From positions 1-55,513 of the forward strand of contig CAYPHA010000027.1 of assembly GCA_964410215.1 (NCBI GenBank): a stretch of 55,513 bases of DNA. Direction: 5' to 3'. Positions within the stretch are counted from its first letter, which is position 1. Every line of letters starts with the position of its first letter. The notes below the pieces were generated by a model that had not been told where the DNA came from, ran no database searches, and saw nothing but the letters and a program-made list of their open reading frames with translations. This document shows positions 9,801 through 17,464 of this stretch, piece by piece. Source of the DNA: CAYPHA01 sp964410215 (GTDB lineage: Bacteria > Calditrichota > Calditrichia > Calditrichales > CAYPHA01). Made by a program: the position numbers and the translations under genes.

Positions 9801-10117
9801 ACTTCTTCTGCATATTTTGCTTCTTTGATGTCCTGAATAAACCAGTTTAAAAATTCATGTTTTGTTTTTTCATCATCGCCAAAATAGAGCAGTCCTTTGC
9901 GCTGCGCTTCCGCGAACATTTGGTCAACATTTATACCGACAAGTATTTTTATCTCTTTGATGTCTTTTAAATAAGGTTGTAATGCGAAATAACCCGAAGA
10001 ACGAAAATAACCAACAACAGCATGAAAGGCATATAAATCCTTCATGTTTTCAATGATGCCTTTAAACTTATCGAATAAATTTCTTTCGTTTGTATTTGTG
10101 AAGAATTTTGTGGACAT
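6818..10117 (-). CDS. PLD-nuclease / SNF2-type helicase fusion of a restriction-like defence system
   Basis: A 1099-aa protein with two parts. Residues 1-200 form a phospholipase D-like nuclease domain with one HKD-type motif (HAKFYLFLP near 131, GSSNLTEAGLG near 157); a single motif implies dimerisation. Residues 270-900 are a superfamily-2 helicase: Walker A DVVGLGKTVV near 280, DEAH near 360, SATPLNNRP near 404, and motif VI QRIGRVNRIG near 799. It is the first gene of the run helicase, dinD, methylase. The PLD domain probably replaces the usual restriction nuclease, with the helicase translocating from sites recognised by the methylase partner. It lacks DUF1998, so it is not the DISARM DrmA, and no BREX genes are present. 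Confidence 0.85.
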   Translation of the reverse strand: MSTKFFTNTNERNLFDKFKGIIENMKDLYAFHAVVGYFRSSGYFALQPYLKDIKEIKILVGINVDQMFAEAQRKGLLYFGDDEKTKHEFLNWFIQDIKEAKYAEEVELGIIKFVNDLIEGRIEVRAHNSKSLHAKFYLFLPEKHSEHSDGWVIMGSSNLTEAGLGIKKTPNYELNVALKDFDDIEYTKKEFNELWKNSTPILPADIQQFKQKTHIGQKFTPFELYLKLLIEYFGKNIDYDPDTVGDLPKNYKKLTYQIDAVNQGFQMLLEHNGFFLADVVGLGKTVVAAMIAKRFLIANGSLNTKILVVFPPALEKNWKTTFRFFGIDRHTKFITNGRLDKLIEGKDLNYWAKEDYDLVLVDEAHRYRNHTSQMFGNLQRICKAPRNGEGLISGTKKKVILISATPLNNRPQDLYYQLLLFQDARRSTLTVTNLQNFFGPIIREYREIIRHEQPDLNRIRELYTIIREKLISQITVRRTRKDLQNYPKYMEDMKAQGIEFPEPAPPRPKVYQMDAKLSKLFYHTIFYLTDNEKINYLRYQAIRYLNEDLRELYYDQAVLVSKSLAGIIKTLMVKRLESSFHAFKISLGNLTKATARMIQMLEKGKVFIAPDLNINDLMEKGISFEDIETMLLEKNLENPRNNIFKPEDFNPEFIDGLKKDYTLLLELVKEWEKVKQDPKIEAFFEALQDDLLNIEMNPSGKLIIFTESADTADYLQNEIEDKLNTRVLNISSDNRKRLFEIIQQNFDANYPGDMKDDYKFMISTDVLAEGVNLHRANVIVNYDTPWNATRLMQRIGRVNRIGSIAGVVYNYNFYPSQQGDEEIHLYNNALVKLQGFHTAFGEDAQIFTHEELVEQFELFKEGLPDEEDKRLHYLRFIREFKDANPKEFKRIKNFPLKARTARKNKYTLNDTAKDSSAVFLKSPYKMEFYQIDKDENVKSLTFLEAAEIFQATAAEPAYDLPKIHYNHVQAALDLFEKDFLGASTEKVTTTEKADAISAQAKKFLRDMKGLSKKSEVKTICANLADLVDAGTFTPLPNEIRKIRQKLDKKQITYAQADNLLLAIAKKYDALELDDTEAQPHSDLDFNISPEIVISETFIP

Positions 10118-10316
10118 AATTTCTCACAGTAGTAATTGTCAACATATATAGAAGTTACAAGAAAAATTTAAAGAATGAAACATTCAATATATCATACAAC
10201 CCTGAAGTTTATGTGATTGTATATAGGCGGCTAACAACGTGCGTAATGGACGCCCAAACTAAAAAAAGAAAATAGCTTCGTGAAATTTGTGTATTTTGAG
10301 CCTTGGTGGTATCAAT

Positions 10317-11255
10317 TTAACCGAAAGCCTGACGCATAGTTGCCAGACTTTTGGGTATTGCAGTGCGGTAATCTTCTTCCCCCTCGAATTCGATGGAAAT
10401 GTATCCCTTGTACTGATGTGCTTTCAGTATACCGGCGATGCGGGCATAATCCAGTTCCAGCGTATAATACGTTCCGCCACCATGGTATGTTTTTGCCTGA
10501 ACGAAGACCGTATACGGGGCGATCATTTCCAGTTTGTCATAAGGATCTTCCAGAAAATTACCCGTATCCATCAATATCTGCAACCATGGTGAATCGACGG
10601 CTTTTACGATGCGGATCAGACCTTCAGGCGTACGTCCCAGGCCCCAGTGATTTTCCAGTGCCAGGGTTACACCGCATTTTTCCGCCACAGGCAGGCATTT
10701 TTCGATACTTTCGATGACCCAGGGAAAGGCGTCATCTTCCGTATATCCTTCAAGGGGCGGTTCGATGCCGCGGTTATCCATCAGTTCGCTGAAACTCTTT
10801 GTCGTACCCCATCGGCCGGTATTCAACCGCATGCAGGGTATGCCAAGCTTGTAAGCCATTTCGATCATTTTGATCGTATGGTCGATATTTTTCTGTCGCT
10901 TTTCGTTCTCCGGTGTGACGAATCCCTGGTGAATCGATAATCCGCACAGGGCAACGCCGTTGACCAGCGCGCGTCGTTTCAATTCCTGAAGGTAGGCATC
11001 ATCCTCCCGGTGCATCTGGATATGCAGAAGGTCGAGGCCATCAAAACCCATTTCGGCCGCCAGGTCGATGCATTTTTCCATCGTGAATTTTAAACCCTCT
11101 TTGAAACGCCAGAACGAATAGGTGGCCAGGGCAATCGGATTTCCGTGACCTGCTGTCACGGCTTTTTTTTCATCAGAATGCGCCTTTTGCCCGATAAGCG
11201 GTATGGCAGCCAGTCCGGCCAGAGCGCCGTTCCGCATGAAGTGTCTCCGTTTCAT
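10317..11255 (-). CDS. Sugar phosphate isomerase/epimerase-like TIM-barrel protein with Tat-like signal
   Basis: A 312-aa xylose isomerase-like TIM-barrel protein (AP endonuclease 2 superfamily). The N-terminus MKRRHFMRNGALAGLAAIPL is a twin-arginine-like signal, suggesting export. Metal-site residues typical of the fold are visible: ALENHWG near 203, MDTGNF near 232 and SIEFEGEE near 293. A longer frame runs back to 11339 but ATG 11255 has an AAGGAAAGGG ribosome-binding site and overlaps the upstream EamA gene stop (ATGA), so it is chosen. Such proteins in FCB and Planctomycetes genomes usually act on sugars or inositol derivatives; the substrate is unknown here. The coupled transporter may move a related compound. 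Confidence 0.8.
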   Translation of the reverse strand: MKRRHFMRNGALAGLAAIPLIGQKAHSDEKKAVTAGHGNPIALATYSFWRFKEGLKFTMEKCIDLAAEMGFDGLDLLHIQMHREDDAYLQELKRRALVNGVALCGLSIHQGFVTPENEKRQKNIDHTIKMIEMAYKLGIPCMRLNTGRWGTTKSFSELMDNRGIEPPLEGYTEDDAFPWVIESIEKCLPVAEKCGVTLALENHWGLGRTPEGLIRIVKAVDSPWLQILMDTGNFLEDPYDKLEMIAPYTVFVQAKTYHGGGTYYTLELDYARIAGILKAHQYKGYISIEFEGEEDYRTAIPKSLATMRQAFG

Positions 11256-12136
11256 GATATCCCTTTCCTTCTTTTTCGTAAAACCATCACATTTCCGACA
11301 ATGATGAGAACGACCCCGGTAACAGCCGACAGATTCCATTGATATCCCTCAAAAACAGTGGATAACACCAGTGCTATCACCGGAATGACAAGTGTGGCAT
11401 AAGCAACTTTGTCTGCCCCGATCCGTCCCAATAGTGTCAGATAACTCCAAAAGGCGATAACAGAGCCAAAAACCGACAGGTAAAGGAGTGAGCTGATATA
11501 AGCGAACGACGGATCAAACACAAGTGGCTTCCCCATCATCAGGGCTATAATAAGCATCAGAAGGCTTCCGTACAACATGCCAAATGCGTTTGCCTGCACA
11601 ACGGGTATCTTTTCGCGCTGTAAATAGGCGGATATGATATTGCCCAACGACGCAGTTACGGCGCCGGTCAGGGCCAGTAAAAAACCCAGAACCGTCATAT
11701 CAGAGAGGTTAAAATGCATCAGCTCATTCCTGAATATAAGGGCCACACCAGCAAATCCCATAATGGCGCTGATGACCACATGAGAGCGTATTCTGGATTT
11801 CAGGAATAAGGCCCCGAAAAATATATTTAAAAAAATGATGGTCGAAAACACAATGGCAACAAGCCCGCTTTTTACATACTGTTCAGCCATATAAACCAGC
11901 CAGTAATTAATGCCGAACAGGCATGTTCCGAGAAGGAAAAGAATGCCGTGCTGCTTCCAACTATACGTCAGGTTCAAACGTGAGAAATAGCTGTAAACCA
12001 GCAGCAGAATGGCTGAGAAAATGAACCGGTAGAACACGGATAGCAGCGGATCCACAATCCCGAGCTGAAACGTAATAACCAGCCAGGTGGACCCCCAGAT
12101 CAAAACGGGGATGGCGAAAAGGATCAGGTGCTTCAA
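11252..12136 (-). CDS. EamA family (DMT superfamily) transporter
   Basis: A 294-aa integral membrane protein with about ten hydrophobic helices and the internal duplication of two EamA domains (roughly residues 5-135 and 150-285). The first helix carries the usual PVLIWGSTWLVI motif. DMT exporters move amino acids, nucleosides or other small metabolites; the substrate cannot be read from the sequence. The start is a TTG at 12136 supported by AAGGA seven bases upstream. It is translationally coupled (ATGA) to the downstream TIM-barrel gene. Confidence 0.85.
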   Translation of the reverse strand: MKHLILFAIPVLIWGSTWLVITFQLGIVDPLLSVFYRFIFSAILLLVYSYFSRLNLTYSWKQHGILFLLGTCLFGINYWLVYMAEQYVKSGLVAIVFSTIIFLNIFFGALFLKSRIRSHVVISAIMGFAGVALIFRNELMHFNLSDMTVLGFLLALTGAVTASLGNIISAYLQREKIPVVQANAFGMLYGSLLMLIIALMMGKPLVFDPSFAYISSLLYLSVFGSVIAFWSYLTLLGRIGADKVAYATLVIPVIALVLSTVFEGYQWNLSAVTGVVLIIVGNVMVLRKRRKGIS

Positions 12137-12163
12137 TAGGATTCCTTATCGGAGTCGTAATTA

Positions 12164-12248
12164 TAAAGTAAGAAGTAAAAAGTAAGAAGTAAGAATGCAA
12201 ACATTTTACTTCTTAATACTTTATTCCTAATTTTTACTTCTTACTTCC
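12164..12248. repeat. Low-complexity inverted repeat
   Basis: The gap between the EamA gene and the secreted protein gene is filled by AAGTAAGAAGTAAAAA-type sequence (12168 onward) and its reverse complement near 12229-12247, able to fold into a long hairpin of at least 16 pairs. The tract has a 6-9 base periodicity and no coding potential. It may end the minus-strand transcript from the 913-aa gene or simply be an expanding repeat. Confidence 0.7.
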
Positions 12249-12278
12249 TAAATATCCAGCTTACATGCGATGACTGTA

Positions 12279-15020
12279 TCATTTTATAATTAGGAATTTC
12301 CCCGATTGAAATCCAAATTCGGGTGTACCGAGGCGGTAAAAGTATAAACCGCTGCTCCAGGTTGTGGCCCGCAGCCTGTACTGACCGGCACCCGGCCCGG
12401 ATGTCCAGCGGTCGCTGAAACATTCCTGTCCCAGGCTGTTATAGACCGCTAACGTTAATTCACTGCTGCGTGGCAGCGCGTAACGAATAATCGTCTGACC
12501 GTTAAACGGATTCGGGTAATTGCCCAGTAATTTAAAATCACTGAGCACAATTCCGCTTTCCGGTTCTATCGCTGTCACGTCGAATTCGAAAAAGTCCATG
12601 ATCCGTTCCAGGAGCGCCCGTTTTTCATCAGGCTGGTAAATGGTTTCGAAGGGAAATCCCAAATAGACCAGCTTCCCGGGCGCGGTCCCTTCTTCGAATG
12701 TTCCTTCGAAACAGACACCGGCCAGCTTATCGTTTGCATAATAAAACGCCTCTTCGCCTCCGGACAAGGCGGCGAGCGCATCCGGATAATCCTCCTGATA
12801 GACGCCATGCGTCCCATCGTCATAATGAAGGGTCAGACCTTCAAAAGGGGTGTCTGCGGCACCGTTGACGGTGTATGATCCCGCGTCATCCTCTTTATAA
12901 TCTGCTTTAAGATAAGTGTTAAAAAATGCACGATCCTCTGAACTGCCCCGGTAATCTAAATCCCATCCAATTTCAGAGCCGCTGACGAACAGATAACCTC
13001 CCGATTTCAGATAGGCGGATACCAGATCCTGTTCATCCGCGTCGAATGTCTCGTCGGCTGTACTCTCGTCGCCCAGGAACCAGATAACGGCCTTATAATC
13101 CGCCAGTTCGACGGTGCCGTTTAAAAGCGCATCGTTCGATGCTGTTTCAAAAGAGATATCCATCTCACTGAGAAGCAGTCCGTACTCCGCGGCGAAGGGA
13201 TGGTAAACAGAATTCCAGCTTCCACTGGTGGTGGCGGTCCGGTCGAAACCATCAACAATCAGTATTTTAGAAGCAGAGGTTCCTGCAAATGCCCCGTAAG
13301 TGTCTGAAGGTAATCCTTCCGTATGATCTGTATCGGAGGCGATGCTGTTCAGTTTAAAAAACCGTCGATCACGCACTGTAGAATCCATGGAATAAGTAGA
13401 AACGTTGATATTGAGCATTAAACCGTCGGACCAGTTCGAACCATTGGGGGAGTCAGAAAGTTTTACGGCGCTGATATCCTCCGTTTCCTCCAGCTGCCAT
13501 AAAATCTCAAAATTGTCACTGATATGAACGAAGTCGAGCCGCGGTTGGGGAATGTTTCCCGGCGTACCTTTCATATTGATATAGTAGCGCGGTGTATAAC
13601 TGGAAAGCGCGGCATAACTGTAATTTTTATACGAAACACGCCAGTTGTACCCGGCTGCTTCCACCAGGCGGATGGTGCCATCCTCATTGTGCTGTACAAT
13701 AAGACGGACATGACCGATAATATGGGCCGCATCCCCGGGCCGTGTCTGTTCCCAGTTGTCGTATGGCAGCGTGATCGCATCGTCCATCATGCGTGTTGAA
13801 TAATGAGAAGGTAACTTCCAGCAGCGGGATACAAATCCGGAGCAGTCCACACCGACAGCCGATGGTGTACCACTGCTTTTGCCGGTATACCGGTCACCGG
13901 CATATTTACCATTGGCGATACCATCTGCAAACTGATCGATAGTCTGAAAACCGCCCCATTTATAGGGCACTTTTTCATGGGTACCGACGGTAACCCAGGA
14001 GGGTGTTTCCACCTGGTAACCATAATCATCGGTTATGAGTCCGTTTGTAATATTGTCTGTCCCGCAGGTCCAGGTCAGTTGAACATAAGCATCACCGGTT
14101 GCCAGTGCCTCCTCCGGTGTCACTTCCGGAAAATCGTCAACAGCATCGGTTTTTAATGTCACCGGGTTATCAAGCAGGAACCATCTTTCATCAGCGAAAG
14201 CGTCAAAATTGGAAAGGGCATAACAGGATTCCGGATAGGTATATGTTTTCATCGTATTCATACGGAGATCCCAGCGCATGATCGCCATTCCGTTTTCTTC
14301 AGAAAGCGCGTGATATAAGAGCCCGCTTTCCGACACAACAATATCATTCCGGATATAAGCGTACCCCGTCGAAGGCAGATGCAGGGCAGCCATAAGGTTT
14401 CCCGACGGATCGTACTTACGCACCTCCCGTCGTATTTTCAGTGGCACATGCGTAATAAACTGCTCGGTCAGCAGATAAAGATTGCCGGCATTGTCCGATC
14501 CCACCCATTGAACACTGGCCAGGTCTCTTTCGGGAAAGTCAATTGAAAACATCGTTTCTTTCTGGTTGGTCTGCCGGAAAACCTTTGCCCGGGCATTATT
14601 TTCCTTTACCGTTTTTACTGGAACTGTTTTCAGAGAGGCCTGCTCTGTTTGCGCAGGTTCAGGCGATTGACCGGATGAAATCTTCCAGGATTGCAGGCCA
14701 TCCCGGACAATATACCCTTTATCCAAGACTTCCAGCTCATCACATCCTTCCGGGACCGCGTAGAGTCTATGGAGTTTGCCCCTATGAAAAGTTTTGAGTG
14801 CGCGGTTCTGGTTATCGAGAATTGAGATCGTATCGCCCCTGACGTGAAATGCCTGGGGTCCGTAACGCCCTTCCGGTAAGGTACTGTAACCGATGCCTGT
14901 ATCTTCCGCAGACCACGGCAGTCTGAGGATCACATCATAATCCTCAGCGGCTATATATGAAACAGAACTGAACATGAAAAGTGTCAGAATCTGTGTCCAT
15001 ACTTTGAAACGGGTTGTCAT
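12279..15020 (-). CDS. Large secreted NlpC/P60-like protein with C-terminal sorting domain
   Basis: A 913-aa exported protein. Residues 1-25 are a signal peptide. Residues 40-290 look like a beta-propeller-type repeat region. Around residues 380-470 an NlpC/P60-like cysteine peptidase fold is visible, with GVDCSGFV near 386 as the nucleophile and GHVRLIVQH near 433 as the catalytic His. A GATase1-like or ThuA-like domain follows (KILIVDGFDR near 588, VIWFLGDES near 646). The end (about 830-913) is the FCB sorting domain with NYPNPFNGQTIIRYALP and a terminal KFLIIK, indicating type IX-like secretion or surface anchoring. It probably cuts peptide bonds in wall or extracellular polymers. ATG start. 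Confidence 0.75.
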   Translation of the reverse strand: MTTRFKVWTQILTLFMFSSVSYIAAEDYDVILRLPWSAEDTGIGYSTLPEGRYGPQAFHVRGDTISILDNQNRALKTFHRGKLHRLYAVPEGCDELEVLDKGYIVRDGLQSWKISSGQSPEPAQTEQASLKTVPVKTVKENNARAKVFRQTNQKETMFSIDFPERDLASVQWVGSDNAGNLYLLTEQFITHVPLKIRREVRKYDPSGNLMAALHLPSTGYAYIRNDIVVSESGLLYHALSEENGMAIMRWDLRMNTMKTYTYPESCYALSNFDAFADERWFLLDNPVTLKTDAVDDFPEVTPEEALATGDAYVQLTWTCGTDNITNGLITDDYGYQVETPSWVTVGTHEKVPYKWGGFQTIDQFADGIANGKYAGDRYTGKSSGTPSAVGVDCSGFVSRCWKLPSHYSTRMMDDAITLPYDNWEQTRPGDAAHIIGHVRLIVQHNEDGTIRLVEAAGYNWRVSYKNYSYAALSSYTPRYYINMKGTPGNIPQPRLDFVHISDNFEILWQLEETEDISAVKLSDSPNGSNWSDGLMLNINVSTYSMDSTVRDRRFFKLNSIASDTDHTEGLPSDTYGAFAGTSASKILIVDGFDRTATTSGSWNSVYHPFAAEYGLLLSEMDISFETASNDALLNGTVELADYKAVIWFLGDESTADETFDADEQDLVSAYLKSGGYLFVSGSEIGWDLDYRGSSEDRAFFNTYLKADYKEDDAGSYTVNGAADTPFEGLTLHYDDGTHGVYQEDYPDALAALSGGEEAFYYANDKLAGVCFEGTFEEGTAPGKLVYLGFPFETIYQPDEKRALLERIMDFFEFDVTAIEPESGIVLSDFKLLGNYPNPFNGQTIIRYALPRSSELTLAVYNSLGQECFSDRWTSGPGAGQYRLRATTWSSGLYFYRLGTPEFGFQSGKFLIIK

Positions 15021-15130
15021 AATAAATCCTGTATTTAAAGTGTTACTTCCCTGCGTGGAAAGAATATAGTGATTTTCAGCGACTAATGCCTAGTAAAAGG
15101 TTGATGCCGGTGCACTCTGGAGAACTCTTT

Positions 15131-15305
15131 TCTCACACGAAGATCCACAGAGGAGACGCGGAGAACCACTGAGGAATAATCAGTTTTAAACCAGTTGGTG
15201 TATTGTCTTTCATGTTAATATCAGCAAGGCCAGGGTGCCTAATCATCTTATTTATATGTTTTTCTCCGTGTAACTCCGCGCCTTCTCTGTGTTTCTCAGT
15301 GTAAT
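15131..15305. repeat. Imperfect inverted repeat of the ACGAAG/CACAGAG family, copy 1
   Basis: Left arm at about 15131-15178 (CACAGAGGAGACGCGGAG) and right arm at about 15255-15303, whose reverse complement includes CACAGAGAAGGCGCGGAG. Arms are about three-quarters identical and separated by about 75 bases. It fills most of the 292-base gap between the methyltransferase and the secreted protein. Related arms occur at 26479-26653 and 46950-47042. Confidence 0.7.
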
Positions 15306-15312
15306 CCTTGGT

Positions 15313-16320
15313 TTATTTGGCAATTCCCTCGATTATGGCAATGCCTTCATCGGTCGGGATAATGCGTTTTAATTGAAAGCCCGTTTGTTCAAGAAGCGCC
15401 TTGTACTCCGCCTCCGTTCGTTCCCTGCCGCCGGTCATCGTCAGCATCTCCATGTCCAGTAGCTTGGCCACAGAGGGTGTGTTTCCGGGAGGAATGATCA
15501 TTTCGATGATTAATATCTTTTGACCGGCCCCAAGAGCGTCGTGACTCTGTCTCAGGATCGTAAGGCATGTATCATCCGGCCAGTCATGAAGAATATTTGA
15601 AAGCAGGAGCGTATCGAATCCGGATGGAATGGATTCAAAGAAATCACAGTCAATAACCCGGCAACGATCAGACAACCCGGCCTTATCTATCGCATCACGG
15701 CATGGTCCGGTCACGAATGCCAAATCAGCCACGGCACCTTCCAGTAATGGCTGCGCGTTGAGAATGGCAATCATCAGGGCACCGGTGCCACCACCGACAT
15801 CAAGGATTCTTCGCGAACCATTGAAATCATAAGAATCGAGAATGGCACGGTGGCTGGTTGCCGCTTTGACGGCATTGGCCTCATTAAAAACAACCGCGGC
15901 TTCCGGATTCTGTTCCAGCCATGCGCTTAAGGGCATCCCGAATGATTTTTCGAAAGGTGTTTCACCGGTTTTAATACCTTCCATAAAATACCGCCAGGCT
16001 TCGTCACTCCATTCCGCATTGAACATAATGGCTGCGGAGCGCAGAAGCCCGCTCTTAAGAAATGCGGACAACGGGGTTTGTAAAAATATTTCATTTTCCT
16101 GTTCACGGAAAATACCAACGCTTGCCAGTGCACGCATAACCCTGTAAAGGGAAGGTGCGTGCGTGCCGGTTATCCGGGCAATGTCTGAAATGGATTGGGG
16201 TCCCTCCGATAGCATATCAGGGATACCCAGTCTGGCTGCAACATAGAGCGGTTTGCTGATCCAACGGCCAATAATGAACTTCATGAGTTGTGCCTGTGGA
16301 GGGAGTTCTTTTTCGTACAT
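15313..16320 (-). CDS. SAM-dependent O-methyltransferase (class of hydroxyindole O-methyltransferase)
   Basis: A 335-aa methyltransferase of the Methyltransf_2 family. Residues 1-100 form the winged-helix dimerisation domain (MLSEGPQSISDIARITGT). The SAM-binding motif DVGGGTGALMIAIL is near residue 174 and the catalytic-type motif SNILHDWPDD near 240, where the His corresponds to the general base of plant and bacterial small-molecule O-methyltransferases. Length is typical. The ATG has a GGAG site nine bases upstream. The substrate, probably a phenol, quinone or polyketide-like hydroxyl, cannot be told; no biosynthetic neighbours are present. Confidence 0.85.
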   Translation of the reverse strand: MYEKELPPQAQLMKFIIGRWISKPLYVAARLGIPDMLSEGPQSISDIARITGTHAPSLYRVMRALASVGIFREQENEIFLQTPLSAFLKSGLLRSAAIMFNAEWSDEAWRYFMEGIKTGETPFEKSFGMPLSAWLEQNPEAAVVFNEANAVKAATSHRAILDSYDFNGSRRILDVGGGTGALMIAILNAQPLLEGAVADLAFVTGPCRDAIDKAGLSDRCRVIDCDFFESIPSGFDTLLLSNILHDWPDDTCLTILRQSHDALGAGQKILIIEMIIPPGNTPSVAKLLDMEMLTMTGGRERTEAEYKALLEQTGFQLKRIIPTDEGIAIIEGIAK

Positions 16321-16425
16321 GGTGTTTCTCCTTTATTCATTAATGTTCTTCTGCTGTTTCCAGTTCTCTCATACATATGAGATGGGGATCGGTGGGGTGG
16401 GCTATTTACATAACGGTTTATAATT

Positions 16426-16556
16426 GAGTCCCCTCCGAAAAGTACGATGGTGTCATGCTGAATTAATTTCAGCATCTCTAACTTCAATACAAACAGTGGA
16501 TCCCGAAACGAGTTCGGGATGACAAGTCCGCAATTAGCACTTATTGGAGTGGACTC
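16426..16556. mobile_element. MITE-like element, copy 1 (131 bp)
   Basis: The element begins GAGTCCCCTCCGAAAAGT and ends with the near-inverse ACTTATTGGAGTGGACTC. It is flanked by a perfect 6-bp direct repeat ATAATT (16420-16425 and 16557-16562), as expected for a target-site duplication. Inside are two further hairpins, ATGCTGAATTAATTTCAGCAT and GATCCCGAAACGAGTTCGGG. It encodes nothing. A copy of identical length lies at 28169-28299 with a different 6-bp duplication. Confidence 0.85.
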
Positions 16557-16715
16557 ATAATTAAAAAAGAAAAAGGGATGATTTTTCCGGAATGAATAAA
16601 GTACAGGTAAAGTTGAAGTTGAGTTATAATGGAATGATATTATATTATAAAGAGTTGAGTTTATTTTGTCAAATAATTAATCAGGAATATTCCTACGAGC
16701 AGCAGGAGAAAATTT

Positions 16716-17363
16716 ATGAGTGATACAGTTGAAAAAATTCCAATTTTCCCTCTGGGCGTTGTATTGTTGCCGGGATTGAACATGCCCCTGCATATTTTTG
16801 AGGAACGTTATAAGTCCATGATCAATAAATGTCTTGAAGAAGAGAAGGAATTCGGTATTGTGCATTATGATGGATCCAGGCTGCAATCGACAGGCTGTCT
16901 GGCACGTATCAAGCGGGTGACGAAATGTTACCCGGATGGTCGGATGGATATTGCGACCATTGGGACCCGGCGTTTTCAAATAAGAGAGATCCTCGAGGAG
17001 AAGGTTTATATGGAAGCCCGGGTACGTTTTTTTGATGATCATGATTTAAATAGTACATCGTTCGATACAGTGCTGCACAATAAAGCGGTTGGCCTCTTAT
17101 TTCGTATCGCGGAATTAACCGGTTCGGAGCCTGTTAATTTGTCTGTGACGGGTATTACACCGCAACAATTATCATTCATAATTGCAGGCAGCTCCGGTTT
17201 CACCGTTAATGAAAAACAACGCTTTCAGGAGATGACGTCTACTTCCGAACGTCTTGAAAAGGGTATCGCAGCATTGGAAAAAATCGTTGAACGGATTCAG
17301 ATAAACCTGGATATTCGAAAAATTGTCGGCGGAAACGGACACTTGCCGGAATTATTACCATAA
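16716..17363 (+). CDS. Lon N-terminal (substrate-binding) domain protein
   Basis: A 215-aa stand-alone LON_substr_bdg domain protein without the AAA+ ATPase or protease parts of Lon. The hallmark start EKIPIFPLGVVLLPGLNMPLHIFEERY (here residues 4-30, shown in part: IFPLGVVLLPG and LHIFEERY) and the later GTRRFQI block match the family. Such proteins are widespread; the role is uncertain, perhaps substrate binding or a scaffold in protein quality control. ATG with AGGAG upstream. It is followed after 101 bases by gcvP and could share a transcript with it. Confidence 0.85.
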   Translation: MSDTVEKIPIFPLGVVLLPGLNMPLHIFEERYKSMINKCLEEEKEFGIVHYDGSRLQSTGCLARIKRVTKCYPDGRMDIATIGTRRFQIREILEEKVYMEARVRFFDDHDLNSTSFDTVLHNKAVGLLFRIAELTGSEPVNLSVTGITPQQLSFIIAGSSGFTVNEKQRFQEMTSTSERLEKGIAALEKIVERIQINLDIRKIVGGNGHLPELLP

Positions 17364-17464
17364 ATTAAAAAACAGGTAAGAATCCCTTTCATATTTATGG
17401 TTTAAATATGTATATTTAGAGAAAAATTTCATAAGCGTATTACATCTTTACAGGTGAGTTATAT

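Noticed and set aside
2384..10117. DISARM, BREX or classical type I restriction system
   Set aside because: No DUF1998 protein, no pglZ/brx genes, no separate hsdS/hsdM/hsdR; the PLD domain is fused to the helicase.
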